Shown piece after piece: positions 55,101 through 64,000 of a stretch of DNA of 64,000 nt (its first letter is position 1; the number at the start of each line of letters is the position of its first letter). The translations under genes and the position numbers were made by a program. The stretch comes from Astragalus membranaceus. Taxonomy: Eukaryota > Streptophyta > Magnoliopsida > Fabales > Fabaceae. Below the pieces are notes generated by a model. The model was given only the letters and a program-made list of their open reading frames with translations, ran no database searches and was not told where the DNA came from. The DNA lies in assembly GCA_039519185.1 (NCBI GenBank), contig JAZGSX010000010.1, positions 1,922,001 through 1,986,000 on the forward strand, read 5' to 3'.

Positions 55101-56541
55101 CCCTTTCAATGATTGCCTGATTCTCAGCAGACAATGACGCCATCAAAGCAAACAGATGAACTCCCTCCTTCATTACCTTATGCAAATGACCAGCAGGCAA
55201 CAACACCGATTCTTCCTCTTCAGGAGGAAAGAAACTCACAGACCTCCGGAAACAATTAATATGCACATGGTTATGCACTAACCAGTCCATACCAAGAATG
55301 ACATCCAACCCTCCCAACGGCAAACAAATAAGATCAACTAGAAAATTTCTGCCGAAGATTGACAGAGGGCACTTAGCACACACAAGAGAGGTAGTTACTG
55401 AACCCTTAGCTGGAGTGTCAATAACCATCTCCCTCATCATAGAAGATAAAACAAGGTCCAATTTCTCAGCACACAAAGCAGCAATAAACGAATGCGTAGC
55501 ACCAGTATCAATAATAGCAATCAAAGGAATACCATTAATAAAACATGTACCTCGAATCTCATTAGTGTCCTCTGATCCTGCGAGAGCAAACACCTTTCCA
55601 TGGGACTTCTCTTTCTTCGGCTTAGTACACTTAGTACTAATATGACCTGATTCCCCGCAATTGTAACACACCACATCCCTTTTCTCACATTTCGCAGCCA
55701 CATGACCCTCTTTACCGCATTTGAAACATTTATTATCTGAGCAGTCAAAACTCTTGTGACCCGGTTTGCCACACCTGTAGCACACAACCTTCGCAGGGGC
55801 ATCTCCCCCACTTGCTTTCTTATTGTCAGCATACCTCTGCTTACCCTTACCAGCTGGAGCCTCATACGGTTTTCCCCGGTTCTGAAACTTACCCCTCAGA
55901 TCCCTCATGACCCTGGAGTGAGCATTACTATCATCCTCATATATCCTGCAACTGTCGATCAAATCAGCGAATACCCGAATCTTCTGGTACCCTACAGCTT
56001 TCTTAATATCAGCCCTCAGCCCATTCTCAAACTTAATACACTTTGAGAACTCAGAATCAGCATCAGCATAATGGGGATAAAACTTAGCCAATTCAGTGAA
56101 CTTGGCAGCATACTCTGTCACTGACATGCTTCCTTGCTTCAGCTCAAGGAATTCTATTTCTTTCTTACCCCTCACATCTTCAGGAAAATATTTCCGCAAG
56201 AACTCTCTGCGGAAAACAGCCCAAGTTATCTCTTCATTGGCAGTTTCTAACCTCTGCCTCACCTCCATCCACCAATCATCAGCTTCCTCTGCCAGCGTAT
56301 GGGTACCATACCTGACCTTCTGCGCATCATCACAATCCATGACCCGGAATATTCTTTCAATCTCTTTCAGCCATGCCAAAGCACCATCTGGATTATACTT
56401 GCCCTTAAAGACAGGTGGATTCTCTCTCTGGAACGTAGCCAAATTGCGCGTCCCATCATTAACAGCACCGGGTATATTACCCATCGCCCCGGCTATAGCC
56501 TGCAAGGCAGCAGCAAGTGCAGCATCGTCCCGTCTGGCCAT
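52180..56541 (-). CDS. Gag-Pol polyprotein of E, 1453 aa, intact
   Basis: A single uninterrupted frame from MARRDDAALAAAL to EDEIF. Domains: Gag about 1-240; three CCHC knuckles about 253-304 (CYRCGKPGHKSFDC, CFKCGKEGHVAAKC, CYNCGESGHISTKC); aspartic protease IDTGATHSF about 342; RT about 560-730 with YRQLNKVTIKN and FIDD near 668; RNase H YCDASKMGLGG about 813 and DHKSLKYLF; integrase zinc region about 1028-1068; catalytic DFVTG about 1096, SDRDPRF about 1156 and TERTIQS about 1192 (DX35E); GPY/F (FIGPYQITERVG) about 1332; chromodomain-like tail about 1397-1447 (IPLVKVVWLG..MTWELE..YPELF). That tail and the tRNA-Met primer place it in the Tekay lineage of chromoviruses. Such tails direct integration to heterochromatin in related elements. 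Confidence 0.95.
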   Translation of the reverse strand: MARRDDAALAAALQAIAGAMGNIPGAVNDGTRNLATFQRENPPVFKGKYNPDGALAWLKEIERIFRVMDCDDAQKVRYGTHTLAEEADDWWMEVRQRLETANEEITWAVFRREFLRKYFPEDVRGKKEIEFLELKQGSMSVTEYAAKFTELAKFYPHYADADSEFSKCIKFENGLRADIKKAVGYQKIRVFADLIDSCRIYEDDSNAHSRVMRDLRGKFQNRGKPYEAPAGKGKQRYADNKKASGGDAPAKVVCYRCGKPGHKSFDCSDNKCFKCGKEGHVAAKCEKRDVVCYNCGESGHISTKCTKPKKEKSHGKVFALAGSEDTNEIRGTCFINGIPLIAIIDTGATHSFIAALCAEKLDLVLSSMMREMVIDTPAKGSVTTSLVCAKCPLSIFGRNFLVDLICLPLGGLDVILGMDWLVHNHVHINCFRRSVSFFPPEEEESVLLPAGHLHKVMKEGVHLFALMASLSAENQAIIERVQVVCEFPEVFPDEIPSVPPEREVEFAIDLIPGTRPVSMAPYRMSASELSELKKQLEDLLEKKFVRPSVSPWGAPVLLVKKKDGSMRLCVDYRQLNKVTIKNRYPLPRIDDLMDQLVGAKVFSKIDLRSGYHQIKVKDEDIQKTAFRTRYGHYEYSVMPFGVTNAPGVFMEYMNRTFHSYLDRFVVVFIDDILVYSKTEEEHAEHLRLVLEVLKGKKLYAKLSKCEFWLNEVGFLGHIISGNGIAVDPAKVDAVSQWESPKSVTEIRSFLGLAGYYRRFIEGFSKLALPLTQLTCKGKAFVWDARCEESFNELKKRLTTSPVLTLPVPDRPFVVYCDASKMGLGGVLMQEGKVVAYASRQLRTHEKNYPTHDLELAAIVFVLKIWRHYLYGTRFEVFSDHKSLKYLFDQKELNMRQRRWLELLKDYDFGLNYHPGKANVVADALSRKSLHMSAMMVKELELIEQFRDMSLVCEVTPQSVRLGMLKIGNEFLVSVREAQKSDVKLVDLLVVNDQDVGGDFKLDSQGVLRFRDRICIPDDAEMKRMILEESHRSKLSIHPGATKMYQDLKKLFWWPGMKKDVAQFVYSCLTCQKSKVEHQKPAGLMQPLEIPEWKWDSISMDFVTGLPNTVRGFDAIWVIVDRLSKSAHFLPINMTYSVPKLAEIYIKTIVKLHGVPLSIVSDRDPRFTSEFWKSLQEALGSKLRLSSAYHPQTDGQTERTIQSLEDLLRACVLEQGGSWDSHLSLIEFTYNNSFHSSIGMAPFEALYGRRCRTPLCWYESGESAVLGPEIVRETTEKVKLIREKMKASQSRQKSYHDKRRKDLEFQAGDHVFLRVTPVTGVGRALKSKKLTPRFIGPYQITERVGSVAYRVALPPNLSNLHDVFHVSQLRKYVPDPSHVIQMDEVEVRDNLTVETMPVRIEDREVKILRGKEIPLVKVVWLGAAGESMTWELESKMREAYPELFDSGNFEDEIF

Positions 56542-56644
56542 TTCAAACTATCACTGCAGCACAAACAGAAATTTAGAACTAATCTAACAATTCTATTTGT
56601 CAAAAGACACTATGACAAGACGACTTGGCCGGACAGACCAACCT

Positions 56645-56656
56645 GCTCTGATACCA
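56645..56656 (-). other. Primer binding site of E (initiator tRNA-Met)
   Basis: Minus-strand TGGTATCAGAGC four bases inside the 5' LTR, exact standard site. Confidence 0.92.
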
Positions 56657-56660
56657 CTAA

Positions 56661-59244
56661 TGTAACACCCCTTCTCTAATAACTTTACTTTTAATAAAAT
56701 CAGAGTCTTTTTTTTTTTTGAAAACAATTAAAGTGAGTGCTACACTTATTCCATAAAAATCAAGATACATAACACCATAAGGAAAAGGTTTAGCTCGCAT
56801 CAACTAAATCCAATCACCATCAGCAGCGGAATAATAATCAATTCAAAATTAAAACCAATACATCACCAACAAAGTCTAGCAGTTTTAAGAAAATAAAGCA
56901 TAAACCTAAGACACCCCCCCCCTGGTGCTACGTATCAGAGCGTGACACTTCCTACCAGACGAAGGCATACAGGAAACCTTCACTCATCATTACCTGCACG
57001 TTGCCGACATAAGAAGCAACATAAAGGCAGTAGGGTGAGTCTCTTTTCATAATTAATAACATATGAAAATTAAGCAATGCATAGGAAAAAGGAAGTCAGG
57101 CACACCAATTCACAATAATGGAACAATCGCATCAATATTTTATTTCCAAACAGCACCACACAATATATGATTTATGCATGTAATGCAACCCAAACTCCAC
57201 GGGTACATGCATGTCGGATCCGTCACCAATACAAATAGGCCGTAGCCTCTGCTCACCAAATCAAAATTAGGCCGTAGCCTCTGCTCACCAATAATGCATA
57301 TGTCCATGAGATGCTATGGGAAATGCATTACAACACACCAAGTCCAAGCAATTCATCATTTAAAATTCATGATCTCACCATTGTATATAAATCAGCTCAC
57401 CACATTAAAATTAGGCCGTAGCCTCTGCTCACCAATCTCACCCTATCACACTCACCAATTCATTTCACCACTCACACCAACACCAATTCAAATAGACCAG
57501 CTTAGGACATTGACACAACATAGAGAAAGTGGGTAAAAATAGCCATTTGGACACTTGAACACCATCAGCCAGAAACACCAGTGAAAATAAATTATTTTTG
57601 CATAAGATTGAGACTATTGGATAGGCACTGAAAATAGCTTCAAAACGCATTTTGAACCGTTGGATTTGGATAACCGAGTCAAAAGTTATGTTAAAAACAG
57701 TTTAGGAAAAATGTTAGACATTCTGGAAACAGGCGCATGGGCGCTGGGCGCCCAGGGGCAACACAGCGCTTGGCGCATGGGCGCTTGGCGCCCAGGAGAA
57801 GCAACACGCAACAGCGCACAGGCGCATAGGCGCTTGGCGCCCAGGAGCAACACGCGCAACAGCGCACAGGCGCTAGGCGCCCAGGGGAACAAGCGCGCAA
57901 CAGCGCACAGGCGCTAGGCGCCCAAGAGGCAACACGCGCACATAGGCGCTGGCGCCCAGAAGCAACATCCAGGGAACAGCAGCAACATGGCGCCCAAGCA
58001 CTAGGCGCCTAAGGCCAACATGCTACACAACTCATTTTGCTTCGAAATTCATTTTACACGAGCCAAATGCTCAGGACATGATAAATCAATAAAAATTTTC
58101 TCAAAAACTGAACTTTAATTTTGGCGCCCATGCACTAGGCACCTATTGAAATTTCGCAACTCAACTCCTTTCTTGACCAAAATCAGTTTTCATGAGCCAT
58201 TTTACCCAAGTATAAAAACCTGAAAACAATTTTCACAAAACTATCACCAGAACTTTGGGGCCCTTGGCGCCCATGACTCAAGCAACAAGTGCCAAAACTG
58301 GCAGCACAGGGAACACAGTAGGCAACACAGGCAACAGGGACAGCAACACAGGCAACAGGGACAGCAACACAGGCAACACAGTGACACAGAATTTTGGAAA
58401 ACTGGCGCAGCACACTGCTGGGCACTTGGCGCCCATGACCATGGCGCAAAACAGAATTTTCAGCAACAATCCATAGGGCGCCTAAGGCGCCTAGGGGCAT
58501 CCAAACAGAAATTTTTCCACTTTAAATTACCAATTAAAATTTACCAACACTCCTATATATAAATATAATCAAAATGTCACCATAATTTCCCAATTTCACC
58601 ACATAATCACCAAACAATCATACACTCAAACAATTGGCCTACAATTCGCATATTGCCCCAATTCCAACATCAATCATAGAATTCTCAACATGTTAATTCA
58701 ATAATAACATCACAATACTATAATTTCTCAACAACAACACAATTCAATCATGGAAACTAACCTAGGACCCTAACCCTAAGCAATTCCCAATTCGCATAAG
58801 TATTAAGAACAAAAAGAGGACCCCCTAACCTTGTGAAATTCGAATTGATAGCCAAGCTTCAAGGGAAGAATGCGAATCACAATTGAGCCTCCTCTCCTTC
58901 TCTTTGAGCTTCGCCCCTCTCCTCTACTTCTCCTCTTCTATTCGCACTTTTCTCTTCTCACTTCTCCTCTCTTTTACGTTACTTTCTTTCTTTTCACAAA
59001 TGAGACAAAAATGCCACTAAGTCACAAGACCCATAGTGAGTCGAATCCTATGACCATCCCATGGGTCATGGGCTCACTTGTGGGTCATGGGCTCCGTGCA
59101 CCATCAATTTCGAGACAACACCTCCTAATAATTTAAAATTAAATAAATACATTAAACCTTGAATTATTTAATTAAATTAAATAAATATTGTAAGCCTTAA
59201 ATAATTTAATTAAATAAATAATTAAATTATTTTGGGGCGTTACA
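56661..59244 (-). repeat. 5' LTR of E (2584 bp)
   Basis: Near-identical partner of 49585-52167. GCTCTGATAC (minus) at 56932-56941 is complementary to the primer site about 280 nt downstream in the transcript. Hairpins AGGC-TACG-GCCT (minus) at about 57238-57249, 57270-57281 and 57414-57425. Confidence 0.95.
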
Positions 59245-59249
59245 GTCGT

Positions 59250-59945
59250 AACTGTATAAACATCCAGAATGTTGACTCGTCCTTGCCTTAGAGCTGCTCG
59301 TAACCCTTGGAATTCTTCCTTGCTGGGCACTTTTTACCATAGTGACCCTCTACATTACTATAATAGCACCGATTAGATCTTCGCTTGCAATTACCACTGT
59401 GAGGCTTTCCACAGTTAGAATATCTTCTGACCCTTGAAGAATCAAAGAATTGCATCTGCTTTTCCTTTGATGAAATTATCTTAGGACTTTGCATTCGGAG
59501 TTGATAATTCAACTACCTCCTTTCCTTTCCCATATTTCCTATGAGATCACCCTCAGCGACATAGGCTGATTGTACCAAGGCAACATAATTGGTAATAGTA
59601 TAAGAACTGAGACCATAAGTCATAAAAGCACTAAGGCCCTTCTTATACATCTGCATTCTCCATTCGTCATCCGGAGCTTACTTTACCACTTGGTAAAACT
59701 GAGACAACTTCTCAAACTTAGCGGTGTATTCTTCCATCGTCATGCAACCTTTCCTGCGGATGCACCGGTTGGAGACTCCGGTCTTGGACGAGGACTGCGT
59801 CTTGATCATCCTACCATAATTCCGCTTATGATGCACTAAGTATTAAGTTGATCAGGCTCAATGTCTCTTAGCATCACAAGTGTAATTACAACCAGGACTA
59901 ACAAGGAATCGACTCAACCCTAAACTAAGTCCGACTAGGTCGAAC
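59250..59945 (-). pseudogene. Decayed gag of element C with zinc-knuckle traces
   Basis: The minus-strand frame at 59512-59288 retains CGKPHSGNC and CYYSNVEGHYGKKCP, a degenerate pair of CCHC knuckles of the kind preceding protease in Ty3/Gypsy elements. Upstream (59520-59900) only scattered Gag-like reading remains. It joins 47040-49579 if element E is removed. Confidence 0.7.
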
Positions 59946-59958
59946 TGCTCTGATACCA
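59946..59958 (-). other. Primer binding site of C (initiator tRNA-Met)
   Basis: Minus-strand TGGTATCAGAGCA two bases inside the LTR that starts at 59961. Well preserved although the element is old. Confidence 0.85.
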
Positions 59959-59960
59959 AC

Positions 59961-61060
59961 TGTAACACCCCAGTATTTCTATCTACTAAAAATACCCAAG
60001 TGCACATTAGTAACACATCAGAGATATATTTCCTGCTTATACACTGAATATCACTATAAATTTTTCGCTGAATAAAACCCAAACAGTCTTATTTACAACA
60101 AGACAATATGGTTCTCAGACCATATACCATCAGCATTTATAGCATTCAGTATCATACAAGAAAGCGGAAGAAAGATATACACTAAATACATAATGTTTTA
60201 GTATACAGACAACAAAAGGGAAATAAGCTTAAACATAAAGCTAGGCTATCAGCAACCAGTCTGAGCCCAACCTACTCGTGCCTCTTGGATTTCCGCTGCC
60301 CTTGTGTCTCTGTAAAACAACAACATTTAAATAGTGAGATACAATCTCAGTGAGTTCTACCGTGACCCCTACTAGCTCTCTCGGTACTAGTTTAAAACAT
60401 TTTTAACTCAACACGGCACCGACTGCGTTACCGCTAACTCCCGGTGAACCGCATTATTTTACGTATAGCATTCCACCGGCTGCGTGACCGCTACATCCCG
60501 GGGAATCTGCTATAACTCAGTACGACACCGGCTGCGTGACCGCTACATCCCGGTGGACCGCACAACAAATAATTTAACATAACACCGACTGCGTCACCGC
60601 TAAATCCCGGTGAACCCCCTACCAACAGTACATTATCCTATTGGCATGGAGCCTAGGGTAAGGGATCATGACTGCCCCGCCTAGTATGTTACACATGGGT
60701 CGTCACCCAACTCGATACATATACAAACATATATCTATAATCATATGAACCCATAGTCCATTTACATCATGCTTTACCCCGTAGGACTCATAGTCCGCTT
60801 TATTATTATTAAAAACATGTCACACACGTATACTATTGTTTGGCTTTTTGAAAGAATTTCAACTTCAAAAGTATTTTATAAAACCCTTTTGAAACATACC
60901 CAAAATCATGGCATTAGAGGCCCAATATCATTATAGAAGGGTTAGGAAAGGATTAGAAGAGGATTGGAATCGAAACGGAATCATTTTGGGCACTTTGAAA
61001 ATTTTGGACAGAACAAGGCGCACGGGTCGTGCCCCAGGACGCACGGGTCGTGCTCATTTG
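59961..61060 (-). mobile_element. 5' LTR of C, first segment
   Basis: Plus-strand start TGTAACACCCCAGTATTTC at 59961. Four hairpin repeats (60405-60612), then a GC-rich repeat GGCGCACGGGTCGTGC at about 61016-61055. Interrupted at 61060 by solo LTR G (TSD ACAAC) and continuing at 63396. Confidence 0.8.
60405..60612 (-). repeat. Tandem CCGG-arm hairpins in C LTR
   Basis: Four units share the core CTGCGTNACCGCTANATC between arms CACCG/CGGTG, ATTCC-a-CCGG/CCGGGGAAT, ACCGG/CCGGT and ACACCG/CGGTG. The arms differ but remain complementary. Confidence 0.6.
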
Positions 61061-61065
61061 ACAAC

Positions 61066-63395
61066 TGTAACACCCCCGTATTTTTATCAAGTAGAAATAC
61101 CCAAGTGTACCATATTGAAATCATCAGAGATATATTTCCTGTTTAAATACTGAACACCACTATAAAATTTTCACTGAATAACAACCGAACATTCTTAACA
61201 TAAATAAGACCATAAACCATCAGTGAAATACAGTGTTCAATATCGTACAAGAAAGCGGAAGAAAATACATAATATTGTGATACACAGAATACAAGGGAAA
61301 ACATAAACTAAGCACAACAGCTAAGTCTTCAGCAACCATCCAAGTACAACCTACTCGTGCTTCTTGGATCTCCTCTTTCCCTGTTTCTCTGTAAAACAAC
61401 AACATTTAAACAATGAGATACAATCTCAGTGAGTTCTACCGAGACCCCTAACCACGCTCTCGGTTTATTTATAAAACCTTAACCTGGCAATCCTGTTATT
61501 GAATTGCAATTATTCACTGGTAATTCGATTAATGAATTACAAACATAAACTTTTTAGTATCTAGCACGTCACCAACTACCGCAAGCTTAGGTGAACCCCG
61601 CATAGCCAATAGGTGTACAATGTCTAAAGGCAAAAGTAACAACATAGGGGCCTAGGTCAAGGGCTCATGACTTCCCTCACCTAGTATGCTATTTCATAGA
61701 GGTCGTCACCTCGACTAGATATAATATATATATATATATCAAGAATCATAGACCGGTTTAGATGAATACTTAATAAACATCCCGCGTCAATTACATAGTT
61801 CAGTAAATAGAACGTACCATAGACCGGTTTAGATGATTTAACAATCATCCCGCGTCATTTATACAATATCACATAGGACTCATAGTCCGCTTTCTATTTG
61901 ATAAAAACATTAAGTCCACATTCGCTTTCGCATACTAACTCGACACTTTTCAACATAATTTTCAATATCAAAAACAGTTCATTTTGCCTTAAAAATAGAA
62001 TATTCAGTTAGGCCTCTGAATAAGCTTTCCAACGCATCTTAGAACACCTCAATCGGGTTCCCGGATCAAAAGTTATCGCGAAACGAAAAACAGTGTTTGG
62101 TTGCTGAAATTCTGCCAATTGGCGCGCGAGTGGCGCGTGGCGCGCAAACGGCGCGCAAACGGCGCGCGAACAGACAGCAGGTTCTGCCAACTGGCGCGCG
62201 AGTGGCGCGTGGCACGCAAACGGCGCGCAAACAGACAGCAGGGGGGTCTGTCAAGGGCAGATTTTGGCGGTTTCGCGCGAAAACCGCGATTCCGCTCAAT
62301 TCCGATTTTCGTTCCGATTGAAAACAGTTTTCACACACATATAATCAAACCCAATCAACATCAAACAATCAATCAAAATCATAATCAAATCGAATTTATC
62401 AAAACGCGACGTATTTTCCAAATATCGGTTTTTAACCCAAAATCTCTCAAATTCAATTACCAAACAATATTCCAGTCCAGCGAAAGCGATAAAACAGTTA
62501 ATTAATTAATTCGAAACGTAAAATCCTAAACGTGAGGAGAACTCACCCTCGATGCGTGTGCCGACACCGAGACTTCAAAATCACCGAGACTTTCCGCGAA
62601 ATCACTTTTCTGACAAAACCACACGAACGTTCCCCGAATCCATTCCTCGCTCCGGTGACACCCGAATCCGCTTCCAACGCTTTCCACCTTTCCGCTCAAT
62701 CCCGAGACCTCTATAATGCACTATTCATCATCTTCCTCCCCTAACCTCCATGACACTATTCACCAAAACCCCAAATCACCCAACTCGCTCCCAATCTTTC
62801 AATCGAACCTCAATCAACGATCCATCATCCTTGGGTTCGCGCCAAACTCCATCCCAAGCCATCCTTGAGCTTGAACCATCAACAAACCTCCATTTCCTTC
62901 AAAATTCGAAAATGGCAAAGTGAGAGAGAGAGAGTTGATGATGTTGATGTTGGTACCAAATCGAAGAGGAAGTAGCGCTGAACATTTTTCGTGTTGGACG
63001 GAAGTCGTTTCGGTGAAGTCTTCTCTCTCCCTCTTCTCTTCTCCCTCACGCCACTCTCTCTTCTTTTCTCTCCTTTTCTCTCTTTTTCTCCTATGTAACT
63101 CTCTCTCGTATCCTTTCTCTCTTTCTTTCTTAATTCTTTTCTTTCCTTTCTTATTAACACACACACACTTATATTTATTTATTTAATATATAAGCTGTAA
63201 CGCGGTCAAATTACCATATCGATCGAAATCTCCTATTTCGATTCCAAAACTTCCTTGGTCCATATTATCCGGTTAACGATCCGATGACAACCAATAAATA
63301 ATTTTAGCACTCAGTAAATTTACCCGTCAAGTACTAAATTGGTTTAATTGGGTTAACACCCAAATAATTCTATGGATTATTTTGCGGATGTTACA
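61066..63395 (-). mobile_element. Solo LTR G (family of element C), TSD ACAAC
   Basis: A 2330-bp LTR, plus-strand TGTAACACCCCCGTATTT to GCGGATGTTACA, with ACAAC at 61061-61065 and 63396-63400. It is inserted in the 5' LTR of the related element C. It contains a GC-rich GGCGCGC array (about 62115-62245), a block reading TAACTTTTGATCCGGGAACC on the minus strand (about 62055-62075), and a purine/pyrimidine-rich stretch (about 62920-63140). No internal region remains. Confidence 0.92.
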
Positions 63396-64000
63396 ACAAC
63401 ATTGCAAAAATGGCCTGTTTTATGGAAAATTGCTTTCCGATCGATCCCGGTACTCGTTCCGCTCAATTCTGATTCTTGTTCCGATCGAAAACAGACCAAA
63501 CAACCAACAGAATAGACCCAACTAAAACCTCACAATCAATCAACCCAATCAAAAACTCAATCAAAACGGATTTTATCAAAAACGACATATTTTCCAATTA
63601 ACGGTTTTTAAGTCAAAATCTTTCGAAATCAAATCACCAAAAATTCCATTTCAACGCGACACAACTCGAGACTCGCTCCGATCGATTCCTAACCCAGAAC
63701 AGACAATATCAAGAAATATTCCAGCCCAGCGAAAGCGATAAAACATTAAATCAATTAATTCGAAACGCAAAATCCTAAACGTGAGGAGAACTCACCCTTG
63801 ACGCGTGATCCACGATCGAGCCGAAATCACCGAGTAACCACACGAACATTCCCCGCATAAACTTTCCGTTCCGACGACGCTCAAATCCGCTTCCAAAACT
63901 TTCCGCTCAACCGAGACGCCTTTTTGACCGAACTACCGAATTCTTCGAAATTCCCCATTCGAACCCTAATCACCAACCAACTTCCAATTCGCGAAATTGA
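63396..64000 (-). mobile_element. 5' LTR of C, second segment, continues past window
   Basis: Resumes with the ACAAC duplication and parallels G at 62070-62660: 'ttccgatcgaaaacag', 'ccagcgaaagcgataaaac', 'cctaaacgtgaggagaactcaccc'. The LTR end lies beyond 64000. No gene seen. Confidence 0.75.

Larger units (their letters stand above)
49585..59244 (-). mobile_element. Element E: intact, very young Tekay-type Ty3/Gypsy, TSD GTCGT
   Basis: A 9660-bp element on the minus strand. LTRs 49585-52167 (3') and 56661-59244 (5') differ, as far as I can see, by one base in a C-run (8 versus 9 C) and one substitution near 52108/59186. Target duplications GTCGT lie at 49580-49584 and 59245-59249. Primer site, polypurine tract and a full-length polyprotein frame are all present. 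It is inserted in old element C. It is the best candidate in the window for a currently or recently active element. Confidence 0.96.

Noticed and set aside
53161..56679. Long plus-strand frames antisense to E polyprotein
   Set aside because: Shadow frames of a conserved coding region; no motif of their own.

Overview
The window is plant nuclear DNA made almost entirely of nested LTR retrotransposons. I find no host protein gene, rRNA or true tRNA gene. The lineages (Tekay-type chromoviruses, an Athila element, an Ogre/Tat-like element without genes, and a tRNA-derived SINE pair) point to a flowering plant, probably a eudicot, in pericentromeric or other heterochromatic DNA. The species cannot be named from the sequence alone.

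Left half (1-33792). A minus-strand Tekay-type LTR fragment (I, 1-2216) runs off the left edge. About 290 bp of gag-like sequence follows (2217-2509), then a plus-strand Tekay-type LTR (H, from 2510). H was hit three times: by solo LTR J (4880-7417, TSD GGAGC), by the 11.7-kb coding-free element F (7430-19094, minus, TSD GGTGT), and by Tekay element A (from 19676). A carries three nonsense codons and is cut at 26645 by Tekay element B, whose 1435-codon polyprotein frame is open but ends abruptly near 33792.

Junction (33793-34153). A near-perfect inverted pair of a tRNA-derived SINE lies exactly where A, B and the next element C are all truncated.

Right half (34154-64000). An old decayed minus-strand Ty3/Gypsy element C is the host for three insertions. 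Athila element D (35197-47034, TSD CACAT) is itself split by solo LTR K (40542-43098, TSD CCGAG). Tekay element E (49585-59244, TSD GTCGT) is intact, and its LTRs differ by about two positions. Solo LTR G (61066-63395, TSD ACAAC) lies in C's 5' LTR, which continues past the right edge.

E encodes all Ty3/Gypsy functions in one frame: Gag, protease, reverse transcriptase, RNase H, integrase and a chromodomain-like tail. It could supply enzymes to related copies. F has no genes and would need a Tat/Ogre-type helper.

The most interesting signals are structural. F contains three classes of short repeated hairpin module whose stems change in compensating pairs while the loops stay constant. The Tekay LTRs carry tandem hairpins with UNCG-type loops, and a 10-nt copy of the initiator tRNA-Met 3' end that is complementary to the element's own primer binding site. 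These suggest highly structured retrotransposon leader RNAs.
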